Part shown: positions 9,107 through 17,183 of the stretch, piece by piece
Numbering within the stretch: the first letter of the stretch is position 1
Layout: each line of letters opens with the position of its first letter
From: CAZHVS01 sp964536015
GTDB taxonomy: Bacteria; Bacteroidota; Ignavibacteria; Ignavibacteriales; Ignavibacteriaceae
Length of the DNA: 64,000 nt
Direction: 5' to 3'
NCBI GenBank assembly: GCA_964536015.1
Contig: CAZHVS010000013.1
Span: forward strand, 23,687 to 87,686
Translations under genes and position numbers: made by a program
Notes under the pieces: generated by a model
What the model saw: only the letters and a program-made list of their open reading frames with translations
Told to the model about the DNA's origin: nothing
Database searches by the model: none

Positions 9107-9526
9107 TTATTCAACTTGTTGAATACTCTGTCTTATCTTATCAGCATAAAATTTCATTTCATTATCTTTATATTTTTTAATATTCAATCTAACCTTGTGT
9201 CCATCATCTGCAAAACGCGGAATAATATGAAAATGGCAATGAAATACAGACTGCCCCGCTGCTTTTCCATTATTTGAAACAACATTAAATCCTTCAAGTG
9301 TAAAACTGTTTACAAGACCTTTTGATATGATCTGAATTGATTCCATAATTTCAGAAAAATAGTCACAGGGAATTTCAAGCAGGTTTTTACAGTGAATCTT
9401 TGGAACGACAAGAGTATGTCCGTAAGTAAGCGGATTGATGTCCAAAAAAGCTATTACTTTTTCACTTTGATAAATGATTTCTGATTTTGCTTTTCTGTTA
9501 ATTATATTACAAAAAATACAATCCAT
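9107..9526 (-). CDS. HIT family nucleotide-binding hydrolase
   Basis: This 139-aa histidine-triad protein has the signature HCHFH at residues 96-100, with His98 as the likely catalytic nucleophile. It also has an N-terminal CxxC (C3, C6), common in zinc-bearing HIT proteins of the Hint branch. These enzymes hydrolyse nucleoside phosphoramidates or dinucleoside polyphosphates such as adenosine 5'-phosphoramidate. I chose the ATG at 9526 over the in-frame TTG at 9532, because the family normally starts with M-x-C-I-F-C. No strong ribosome site is visible. It is downstream of the PLP enzyme gene on the same strand with a 48-bp gap. Confidence 0.9.
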   Translation of the reverse strand: MDCIFCNIINRKAKSEIIYQSEKVIAFLDINPLTYGHTLVVPKIHCKNLLEIPCDYFSEIMESIQIISKGLVNSFTLEGFNVVSNNGKAAGQSVFHCHFHIIPRFADDGHKVRLNIKKYKDNEMKFYADKIRQSIQQVE

Positions 9527-9574
9527 AATCAAAAATAAAATAATTCTCTTAACAAATGAAACAATATTTACATT

Positions 9575-10540
9575 CTATACAGAAAGATATTTGTCAGTCT
9601 TGTTAAAGACTCCAAATATTCCACCTGTATGCAAAAATAAATTTTTTGACATTTTATTTTTCACTAAAAAAATTTCATTGAACGCCTTAAACGCTTTGCC
9701 AGTATAAGCCGGATCCAAAATAATTCCGGTTTGTTGAGCAAAGTTTTTAATTAAAATAATTTTATCATCAGAAATATTTTTATATCCTTCAGTTGAATAT
9801 CCATCAAGAATTTCAAGTCTGTTTTCATCGAGTTTAATTTTTAACTTAAACTCTTCGATAGTTTTGTACGCTAAATCCAAAATTATTTCCTTAATATCTT
9901 TTGCAACAAAAAGAACATTAACTGCACAAATTTTCAGATTCCAATTATACAAAAGACTCCCAACAAGTAATCCCGCAGCCGTTCCCCCCGAACCACAAGC
10001 AGTTGTAATTCCATTTATTTCTTTTTTAGAAACTTGATTTTTAAGTTCATTAACAAAATTAATATATCCCCAGATACCAAGTGATGAAGAACCGCCGGCA
10101 GGAATCTGAAAAACTATCTTTTTAAGTTTTTCCAATCTGATTTTTTCCTGATACATTATTTGTTCAGCATATAAAAATTCTTTTTTGTTTAGGTAATGAA
10201 TTTCACTTCCGATAAACTTGTTAAGAAAAAGATTACCAACCGGTTTACTGCTATCTTTTCCCCATAAAAATAGTTTTGATTTTATTCCGAGCGAAGCAGC
10301 TGCTATTGCTGTTGCTCTTGCATGATTAGATTGATCACCACCACAGGTAAATACATAATCAGCTTTTTTCTGTTTAGCTTTGAATAAAAGATATTCAAGT
10401 TTACGAACTTTGTTTCCAGTAAGTTCAACGCCTGTTAAATCATCTCTTTTGATAAAGAATTTTTTTTTATCGAAATTTATTTGCTGTAAAGGCGTTGGAA
10501 GGTTTGCAAGTTTTATTTTTTCAGGAAATTTATTATTCAT
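9575..10540 (-). CDS. PLP-dependent D-cysteine desulfhydrase / ACC deaminase family enzyme
   Basis: This 321-aa fold-type II PLP enzyme has its cofactor lysine in TGNK (Lys44), the substrate-binding CGGDQSNHARA segment at 66-76 and the glycine-rich phosphate cup CGSGGTAAG. This combination is typical of D-cysteine desulfhydrase and 1-aminocyclopropane-1-carboxylate deaminase (DcyD/YedO, AcdS). Desulfhydrase activity (D-Cys to pyruvate, H2S and ammonia) is more likely in a non-plant-associated bacterium, but the two cannot be separated here. I chose the ATG at 10540: the in-frame ATG at 10549 has a GG abutting it, whereas 10540 has ggatgg at a proper distance. The start overlaps the end of kdsB by 8 bp, implying one transcript. 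Confidence 0.85.
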   Translation of the reverse strand: MNNKFPEKIKLANLPTPLQQINFDKKKFFIKRDDLTGVELTGNKVRKLEYLLFKAKQKKADYVFTCGGDQSNHARATAIAAASLGIKSKLFLWGKDSSKPVGNLFLNKFIGSEIHYLNKKEFLYAEQIMYQEKIRLEKLKKIVFQIPAGGSSSLGIWGYINFVNELKNQVSKKEINGITTACGSGGTAAGLLVGSLLYNWNLKICAVNVLFVAKDIKEIILDLAYKTIEEFKLKIKLDENRLEILDGYSTEGYKNISDDKIILIKNFAQQTGIILDPAYTGKAFKAFNEIFLVKNKMSKNLFLHTGGIFGVFNKTDKYLSV

Positions 10541-11354
10541 CTCTTCCATCCTTTTTCAAAAGACGTTTGTAATAAAATCTTGCGCGATCAAGGTCCTCCT
10601 GAGTATCAACCGAAAGACTTTCATATTCAGTTTCTACCACTTTAATTTTAAATCCATTTTCAAGTATTCTAAGTTGTTCAAGCTTTTCAATTCTTTCAAG
10701 ATCAGTTGAAGGAAGTGTTGTATATTTTAAAAGAAAATCTCTTTTATAAACATATAATCCAACGTGTTTGTAAATATCCGCCTTCTGTATTCTTTCAGAA
10801 TTTGAAACTGCATCTCGTACAAATGGTATTGGAGAGCGGGAAAAATATAAAGCATAATTCTGGTAATCAAAAACAACTTTAACAACTGAAGGATTTTTTA
10901 ATTCACTTACAATAGAAATTTTTTTTGCAAGTGTAGAACAATATACTTTTTTATCGAACAAAAGCGGAGCAATTGCCTGATCAATCATTTTTCCAGGGAT
11001 GAATGGTTCATCTCCTTGAATATTCACAATAATTTCTGCACGGGATAGATTTTTTGCAACAAATGCTATTCGGTCAGAACCAGTTGCAATTTCTTTAGGA
11101 GTCATTATTACTTCTGCCCCAAAACTTTTACAGAACTTTTCAACGCGAGTATCATCAACTGCAATAATAATTTTGTTAAGCAATTTGGATTTTGACGCAC
11201 TTTCATATGTGTGTTGAATCATTGCTTTACCGCCAATGTCTGCCATAGGTTTGCCAAATAATCTAGTTGAAGCAAATCTTGCAGGAATTACTCCCACTAT
11301 CTGAATAGCAGGCTTTTTCTCAGGTGCTTTGGAAGAATCAAGTTTAATTCTCAT
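10533..11354 (-). CDS. kdsB: 3-deoxy-manno-octulosonate cytidylyltransferase (CMP-Kdo synthetase)
   Basis: The 273-aa enzyme activates Kdo with CTP to CMP-Kdo for lipid A inner-core synthesis, in the cytoplasm. Diagnostic segments are the nucleotide-binding VIPARFASTRLFGKP loop (22-36), ATGSDR, and the Mg-binding NIQGDEPF motif. It carries about 17 extra N-terminal residues compared with the usual start just before the IPAR loop. The only ATG in that region is at 11354, and it overlaps the gatC stop codon (ATGA), so the extension is probably real. Its presence indicates that the organism makes a Kdo-containing lipopolysaccharide. Confidence 0.95.
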   Translation of the reverse strand: MRIKLDSSKAPEKKPAIQIVGVIPARFASTRLFGKPMADIGGKAMIQHTYESASKSKLLNKIIIAVDDTRVEKFCKSFGAEVIMTPKEIATGSDRIAFVAKNLSRAEIIVNIQGDEPFIPGKMIDQAIAPLLFDKKVYCSTLAKKISIVSELKNPSVVKVVFDYQNYALYFSRSPIPFVRDAVSNSERIQKADIYKHVGLYVYKRDFLLKYTTLPSTDLERIEKLEQLRILENGFKIKVVETEYESLSVDTQEDLDRARFYYKRLLKKDGRDE

Positions 11355-11644
11355 TGTTCTTTCGAAATTACTTTAGGGACTAAAAAATATTTATCATCTT
11401 TGTCAGGAGCATTCTTTAACGCTTCTTCAGTAGATAAATGTGGTTTTAGTTCATCTTGTCTAAAAACGTTTTGAGTATCAAGTGGTTGAAGGAATGGTTC
11501 TACATTGTCAGTATTTAACTCATTTAATTTTTCCATATAAGAAAGAACTTTGTTCAATTGTTCAGTATAGTTTAAAAGTTCTTTTTCAGAGAACTTCAAC
11601 CTTGCGAGAGCGGCAATATGTTTTACTTCTTCAAATTTAACCAT
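11351..11644 (-). CDS. gatC: Asp-tRNA(Asn)/Glu-tRNA(Gln) amidotransferase subunit C
   Basis: The 97-aa protein is the small belt subunit that stabilises the GatA-GatB complex, which converts misacylated Glu-tRNA(Gln) or Asp-tRNA(Asn). The KHIAALARLKFSEKE start, the central LNELNTDNVEP segment and the terminal APDKDDKYFLVPKV are family hallmarks. It overlaps plsC by one base (TAATG) and kdsB by four (ATGA), so it is translationally coupled to both. gatA and gatB are not in the window, so the subunits are encoded apart, as in many Bacteroidota. Confidence 0.95.
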   Translation of the reverse strand: MVKFEEVKHIAALARLKFSEKELLNYTEQLNKVLSYMEKLNELNTDNVEPFLQPLDTQNVFRQDELKPHLSTEEALKNAPDKDDKYFLVPKVISKEQ

Positions 11645-12348
11645 TACTTAATTATATTTTTTATAATTATCTCTCTTACGTTTTCCATAAGATTAACTTC
11701 ATCAATTTTTGTTTTAATGTTTTCAGTTGAGATAGGTTTATCAAAGTGAACTGTTATTGTTCCGGATTTAATTTTAAATTTTCCTTTAGGTAATATTTGA
11801 GATGTCCCACTAATTGAAATTGGTACAATAGGATAACCAACTCTTGAAGCTAGATAAAAAGCTCCTCTTTTAAATGGCTGTACCTCTCCTGTTTTGCTTC
11901 GGGTACCTTCTGCAAAAAGTAAAATTGAATAACGTTTATTTTTCATTATTCTTTTTGCTCTTTCAATACTTTTCATAGCTTTTTCTGGATTAGCTCTGTC
12001 TATCATCACATATGGCCCAAGTGCAAGCTGCCATCCAAAAAAAGGAATTCTACCAAGTTCTTTTTTAAAAACCATGCTTGCACGGTTAGGAAATGTCCAT
12101 TGCAAAGCAGTAATATCAAACAAACTGCTATGATTGCTAACATAAACATAAACTTTTGAATGATCAAAATTTTCTAAACCAGAAGTCTTTACTTTAATTC
12201 CGGTTATTAACAACACACCTCCGGAATAAACCTTGGACAACCAATAATAAAGAGTAAAACTCCGATCAATGAAAATGAAAATCAATGCGATTATGGAAAG
12301 AATAAAACTATAAACTGCTACAAGAAAAACTTTTAAGTAAGAAATCAT
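11644..12348 (-). CDS. plsC: 1-acyl-sn-glycerol-3-phosphate acyltransferase
   Basis: This 234-aa membrane-associated acyltransferase makes phosphatidic acid from lysophosphatidate. Two hydrophobic N-terminal segments (about 5-28 and 40-50) precede the catalytic NHSSLFD motif (His73, Asp78, HX4D) and the glycerophosphate-binding FAEGTRS (Glu147-Gly-Thr-Arg150). A third family block, VPISISGTSQILPKG, is also present. It lies 14 bp downstream of the amidohydrolase and its stop overlaps the gatC start. The lysophospholipid substrate is assigned by family. Confidence 0.92.
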   Translation of the reverse strand: MISYLKVFLVAVYSFILSIIALIFIFIDRSFTLYYWLSKVYSGGVLLITGIKVKTSGLENFDHSKVYVYVSNHSSLFDITALQWTFPNRASMVFKKELGRIPFFGWQLALGPYVMIDRANPEKAMKSIERAKRIMKNKRYSILLFAEGTRSKTGEVQPFKRGAFYLASRVGYPIVPISISGTSQILPKGKFKIKSGTITVHFDKPISTENIKTKIDEVNLMENVREIIIKNIIK

Positions 12349-12362
12349 TTTAATTAAAATAT

Positions 12363-14012
12363 TTATTTGGGTTCGTAAACAACTTCCCCGTTAAAAATAG
12401 TAAGAAGTACTTTTGTGTCTTTAATTTTTACAGGATCAATTGTCAGAATATCTTCGCTTAATACAACAAGGTCAGCAAGTTTACCAACTTCAATACTTCC
12501 TTTTATATTTTCTTCGAATGAAGCGTAAGCTGAATTAATTGTATAACACTTTATTGCATCTTCAACTGAAATTTTCTGTTCCGGAATCCAGCCATCGGGA
12601 TTTTTATCATCAAGAGTTCTGCGTGTAACAGCAGCATAAATTCCAAGCAATGGATTTAATGGAGCAACTGTCCAATCTGTGCCAAAGCAAAGTTTTACAC
12701 CAGCATCAAGTAAAGATTTAAATGGATAAGTAGTTGATAGTCTTTCTTTTCCAATTCTTTTTTCTGCCCATACACCATCATCAATACAATGGTAAGGTTG
12801 AACAGAAGCAATTACATTTAACCTTGCGAATCTTTCAATATCCTCTTTTTTCAGATGTTGTGCGTGTTCAATCCTGAATCGTCTATCCCATTGTGGATTA
12901 GTTTTTTCAATATCTTCAACAAGATCAAGAACCCATGAATTTGCTCTATCGCCAATAGCATGAATACAAATCTGAAGTTTATTTTTATCAGCATCCAATG
13001 CCCATTTATGAAGTTCTCCATTTGTGACAATATCCATTGGTAAGCCGCAAGTATTTGTATCCTGGTCATATCTTTCAAAAAACCATGCAGTTGATGAACC
13101 TAGCGAACCATCTGAAAAAGCTTTTAGTGAGCCTATTTTAATGAATTCATTTCCAAAGTTGAATTGAATTCCTGAAGATGAAAGACTTTTATAATCGGCA
13201 ATTGGTAACCTTGTATAAATTCTGCAAGTTAACCGATTATCTTTAAATATTCTCTGGTAAGTTTTTAGGTCTCGTTGATAGGTTATATCCTGAACACTTG
13301 TAACTCCAAGTCTGTTTGCTTCTGCAAGAGCCGATATACAAGCATTGTAATATTCCTCATCATCAGAAGGAGGAACAATTGAATAGATTAAAGTCATTGC
13401 ATTATCTTTTAATATTCCGGTTGGTTCACCTGTTATCGGGTCTTTAACAATTAATCCTCCCTGAGGAGAAGGAGTATCTTTTGTAATTCCTGCAATTTTT
13501 AATGCTAAGGAATTTGCAAGAGCCATATGTCCATCAAATCTATCAACAAAAACCGGAGTGTTAGGCGATACTTCATCAATCATTTCTTTAGTAGGTAAGT
13601 TATTTTTCTCCCATGCTTCGTGATCCCAGTTGCCGCCAGTAATCCATTTACCGGGATTTTTTTCAACATATTCTTTAATTATGGATTTGAATTCAGCAGT
13701 TGATTTTGCATCACGAAGATTAATCCCCTGCAGATAAAATCCACCACTAATAAAATGTACGTGATTGTCAATAAAGCCGGGAATCATTAATTTCCCTTTA
13801 AGATCGAAAACTTTAGTGTTGTTATCAATCTTTGTTTCAACCTCCTTATTTGAACCCACAAAGACTATTTTATTATTATCAATAATCACAGATTCTGCAT
13901 ACGGTTGAGAAGGATTGACAGTAAATATCTTGCCATTAATAAATGCTTTTTTCATTTGTTGTCCGGTTAAACTTATAATAGCTAATAAACAGAAAATAAA
14001 AATCTTTTTCAT
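12363..14012 (-). CDS. Exported YtcJ-like metal-dependent amidohydrolase (amidohydrolase 3 family)
   Basis: The ATG at 14012 gives a 549-aa protein opening with a signal peptide (MKKIFIF through SLTGQ). In-frame ATGs further upstream would put a non-signal-like extension in front. Metal-binding features of the amidohydrolase superfamily are visible: IDNHVH with His84/His86, CIHAIGD, RIEHAQ and GTDWTVAPLNP. FSDGSLGSSTAWF is characteristic of the YtcJ/AepA branch. Most members have unknown substrates; amide or carbamate hydrolysis is expected. The signal peptide puts it in the periplasm, or possibly at the membrane. It heads the minus-strand run plsC-gatC-kdsB. A weak ribosome site leaves the exact start slightly uncertain. 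Confidence 0.85.
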   Translation of the reverse strand: MKKIFIFCLLAIISLTGQQMKKAFINGKIFTVNPSQPYAESVIIDNNKIVFVGSNKEVETKIDNNTKVFDLKGKLMIPGFIDNHVHFISGGFYLQGINLRDAKSTAEFKSIIKEYVEKNPGKWITGGNWDHEAWEKNNLPTKEMIDEVSPNTPVFVDRFDGHMALANSLALKIAGITKDTPSPQGGLIVKDPITGEPTGILKDNAMTLIYSIVPPSDDEEYYNACISALAEANRLGVTSVQDITYQRDLKTYQRIFKDNRLTCRIYTRLPIADYKSLSSSGIQFNFGNEFIKIGSLKAFSDGSLGSSTAWFFERYDQDTNTCGLPMDIVTNGELHKWALDADKNKLQICIHAIGDRANSWVLDLVEDIEKTNPQWDRRFRIEHAQHLKKEDIERFARLNVIASVQPYHCIDDGVWAEKRIGKERLSTTYPFKSLLDAGVKLCFGTDWTVAPLNPLLGIYAAVTRRTLDDKNPDGWIPEQKISVEDAIKCYTINSAYASFEENIKGSIEVGKLADLVVLSEDILTIDPVKIKDTKVLLTIFNGEVVYEPK

Positions 14013-14219
14013 ATACAATAAAAATTTTTTACACATAAAAATAGACAATGAGCATAAGAGTAACAAAACATATTTTTCATTTATACTTAATTGAAAATCA
14101 TTACCAAAATTTTTCTTACAACGTCTGACCGTTTATAAATTGTTACTTGTTTAACGTAATCTAAAGCACTAACTTTCAAAAAAGTTTTTAAAAAATTAAT
14201 CAATAAAAGGAAATGTATA

Positions 14220-16436
14220 ATGAAAAAACAATTTAGTTATATCGCCAATTTAATGTTGGTAGTTATTGCTTTATGGTTTGGTGGGTGTTCTTCATCAACA
14301 CAAATGGAACAGTATCAGAAGAGCGAAAGCAGCTGGATTAATTTAGATACTGTAAAAGCTGGTAAATTCGATACCGGTAAAATGTGGACTTTTGATTTTC
14401 CACCTTATCAATGGTTCAAAGAAGCATATAATTTCTCACCGTCAGAAGAATGGATGAACAATGTTCGTATGTCTGCTTTAAGATTTGCTAACTACTGTTC
14501 AGCATCCTTTGTATCTGAAGACGGATTAGTAATGACAAATCATCACTGCGGAAGAGAAAGTATTACTGAAGTTACTAAAGAAAGAGAAGATTTACATTCT
14601 GATGGCTTCATTGCTGCTACTCTTGAAGATGAAAGAAAAGTCCCTGGTTTATATGTTGACCAGTTAGTGCTTATTAAAGATGTGACAAAAGAAATTCAGG
14701 AAGCAATCGATCTTGGTAAAGATGAACAGGAAAAAATTGCTAACAAGTCTACAAAAATTGCTGAACTACAGAAAAAATTTAAAGAAGATACAGGACTAGA
14801 AATCCAGATCGTAACACTATACAATGGTGGAAAGTACTCACTTTATGGTTATAAAAGATATAAAGATGTAAGACTTGTATTTGCACCTGAAACTCAACTT
14901 GGATTTTTTGGTGGAGATCCGGATAATTTTACATATCCAAGATATGCATTAGATTGTTCATTTTTCAGAGTATATGACGAAGAAGGTAAACCATTAAAGA
15001 CAACTCATTTCTTTAAATGGAGTCCAAAAGGTGCAATTGCAAATGAACCTGTATTTGTAGTAGGAAATCCCGGAAGAACAAATCGTCTTAATACGGTTGC
15101 TCAACTCGAGTTCCAGAGAGATTATGCTTACCCTATTACTATGCAGATGTTAAACAGTCTTGTTGAGGTTTATACAGAATATTTAAATGAAAATCCTGAT
15201 AAAGTCTATTCAATGCAGGACCAGCTTTTTGGATATTCAAATTCACAGAAAGCCTACCAGGGAATTCTTGATGGATTGAGAAATCCTGTTTTGATGGCAA
15301 AGAAAAAAGATTTTGAAAAGAATTTTAAAAACGCTGTATTTTCAAAACCAGAACTTAAATCAAAATATGGTAATTTATGGGAAAACATTCAGGGAACAAG
15401 AAATGAGATTAAACAATATGTAAGAGAAAACGCCGCATATAATCTTAATCCTGTTTTTAATACTCAATACTTTTTTATAGCAAAAGAATTAATAACTCTT
15501 GCTAACGAACTTAAAAAACCTGAAACCGAAAGAAGTTCTGATTATAAAGGTTTACAGCTTGATTCAACAATTGATAATATTTTCCCGACAGATTTTGACA
15601 AATCATTGAATGACAAATTATTAAAACATAATATAGCTTTCTTCGAAACACTGCTCGGTGAAAACAATCCTTTAGTTACAAAATTTACAGGAAATAAAAA
15701 AGATAAAGCTGCATTGGATTACTGTCTGAATGTTTCTGAAATTACAACTATAGAAAAAGTTAAATCCCTTATCAAAAAAGGACCTGATGCAATATTAAAT
15801 TCAAACGATCCTTTTATTTATTATATATTAAACACAGAAGCAAAAGGGAAAGAACTTGCAGCTAAAATAAAAGAAATCAATACAAGAGAACAAAACTCGG
15901 TTCAATTGTTAGGAAGAGCCGTTTTTGATGTTTACGGAACAAACATTCCACCTGATGCAACTTTTACACTAAGAATCGCTGATGGTATTGTTAAAGGCTA
16001 TAATTATAACGGAACTACTGCTCCTGTTAATACAACTTTCTATGGATTGTACGACAGGTATTATTCATTTGAAAAGAAATTCCCTTGGAATTTACCAAAG
16101 AGATGGGAAAATCCACCAGCAGAATTTAATCTTGAAACTCCTATGGTATTTGTTTCAACGAATGATATTATTGGTGGAAATTCAGGAAGTCCGGTAATAA
16201 ACAAAAATGCTGAAATTGTTGGATTAGCATTTGATGGAAATATTGAAAGCTTACCCGGTCAATTTATATTTGATGATACTGCAAACAGAACAGTATCAGT
16301 GCACAGTGCTGGAATGCTGGAAGCTATTATGGATCTTTACAAAAACAAAAGACTTGGTGAAGAATTAAAACAAGGAAAAATTTCTGAAGGTAATTGCAAA
16401 AATCCTTGTGAACATGAACAAGAAGAAACCAAATAA
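14220..16436 (+). CDS. S46 family dipeptidyl-peptidase, DPP7-like
   Basis: This 738-aa exported serine peptidase removes dipeptides from peptide N termini in the periplasm. The N terminus is a signal peptide ending in FGGC, which could be a lipoprotein cleavage site (Cys23), though it is a poor lipobox. The catalytic His is in TNHHC (His109) and the nucleophile in GGNSGSP (Ser655). The residue 18 positions after the Ser, which is Arg in DPP11 (acidic P1 specificity) and Gly in DPP7, is Gly673 here (LAFDGN). Hydrophobic P1 preference is therefore expected. Length matches the family (about 700-740). It is monocistronic with a strong downstream terminator. It suggests amino-acid and peptide use as a carbon source, as in other Bacteroidota. 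Confidence 0.92.
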   Translation: MKKQFSYIANLMLVVIALWFGGCSSSTQMEQYQKSESSWINLDTVKAGKFDTGKMWTFDFPPYQWFKEAYNFSPSEEWMNNVRMSALRFANYCSASFVSEDGLVMTNHHCGRESITEVTKEREDLHSDGFIAATLEDERKVPGLYVDQLVLIKDVTKEIQEAIDLGKDEQEKIANKSTKIAELQKKFKEDTGLEIQIVTLYNGGKYSLYGYKRYKDVRLVFAPETQLGFFGGDPDNFTYPRYALDCSFFRVYDEEGKPLKTTHFFKWSPKGAIANEPVFVVGNPGRTNRLNTVAQLEFQRDYAYPITMQMLNSLVEVYTEYLNENPDKVYSMQDQLFGYSNSQKAYQGILDGLRNPVLMAKKKDFEKNFKNAVFSKPELKSKYGNLWENIQGTRNEIKQYVRENAAYNLNPVFNTQYFFIAKELITLANELKKPETERSSDYKGLQLDSTIDNIFPTDFDKSLNDKLLKHNIAFFETLLGENNPLVTKFTGNKKDKAALDYCLNVSEITTIEKVKSLIKKGPDAILNSNDPFIYYILNTEAKGKELAAKIKEINTREQNSVQLLGRAVFDVYGTNIPPDATFTLRIADGIVKGYNYNGTTAPVNTTFYGLYDRYYSFEKKFPWNLPKRWENPPAEFNLETPMVFVSTNDIIGGNSGSPVINKNAEIVGLAFDGNIESLPGQFIFDDTANRTVSVHSAGMLEAIMDLYKNKRLGEELKQGKISEGNCKNPCEHEQEETK

Positions 16437-16453
16437 TCCATTAAATATTTGTG

Positions 16454-16484
16454 AAAGGACGAACAAGTGTTCGTCCTTTTTTAT
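16454..16484 (+). terminator. Terminator after the S46 peptidase gene
   Basis: The perfect stem aaaggacgaa/ttcgtccttt with a short loop ends in a T-rich run (ttttttatttt), 18 bp after the stop codon. It also lies at the 3' end of the convergent gene at 16486. Confidence 0.85.
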
Positions 16485-16485
16485 T

Positions 16486-17040
16486 TTAAAATGAATATTT
16501 TAACTGCATGTGCAAACTTATAAAAGAAGGCAAAGTATTTGTAAAAGTAATTCCATACTCCGATGCTAAACCAATAATAAAACCATTATGATTAATTGAC
16601 TCATCAAATAATCTCAAATTTATTCCTGCAGAAAAAACCGTTCCTACACACCACTCATCAATATCAGAAAAAGTTCTATCGTTAAGAATTAAAAAACCAA
16701 TGCTTTCTTCAAGATAAAGTTTTGGTGAAACAATTTGATTTGTCAATACATTTAATGCAAAGCCCTGTAAATAGGAATAGTATCTTGTGCTTTTATCTTC
16801 AGGAAAAATTGAATTAATATCTCTTGTATAAATAAAAGATGTTCTTAAGTTAATATCTTTCATTAAGCTCAAGTTGAAATCTATAAACGGAGAAGTATAA
16901 AAAGCAGCCGTTCCAGGTGAATTTCCACTTAAACTTCCGCCACCGGCAGAAATTCCTGCCCCAATAAATTTTACCTGTCCATTTAATAATATTGAACTTA
17001 TAAAAAATGCTATAAATATTAAGCGTTTCAAAATATTCAA
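16486..17040 (-). CDS. Small outer-membrane beta-barrel-like protein
   Basis: This 184-aa protein has a signal peptide ending near LLNGQ. The mature chain is dominated by alternating, strand-like segments separated by short polar turns, ending in the aromatic LKYSF. A C-terminal Phe is the usual Omp85 recognition signal for an outer-membrane barrel. Glycine-rich GAGISAGGGSLSG follows the signal sequence. No family-specific motif was recognised; it may be a porin-like or OmpW/opacity-type barrel of about eight strands. It stands alone, convergent with the peptidase gene. Confidence 0.6.
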   Translation of the reverse strand: MNILKRLIFIAFFISSILLNGQVKFIGAGISAGGGSLSGNSPGTAAFYTSPFIDFNLSLMKDINLRTSFIYTRDINSIFPEDKSTRYYSYLQGFALNVLTNQIVSPKLYLEESIGFLILNDRTFSDIDEWCVGTVFSAGINLRLFDESINHNGFIIGLASEYGITFTNTLPSFISLHMQLKYSF

Positions 17041-17183
17041 ATTTTTTATTGTAATTTAGAATTAAACTAATCAACAAAAAACAGAAAGAATAAAAGAAAA
17101 AATTGTAAAGATTGATTTCGTTAATTAAAAATTTTCACGTTAATTTAGATGTAGATTTTTTAATAATTATTTTAAGGTAGTAC

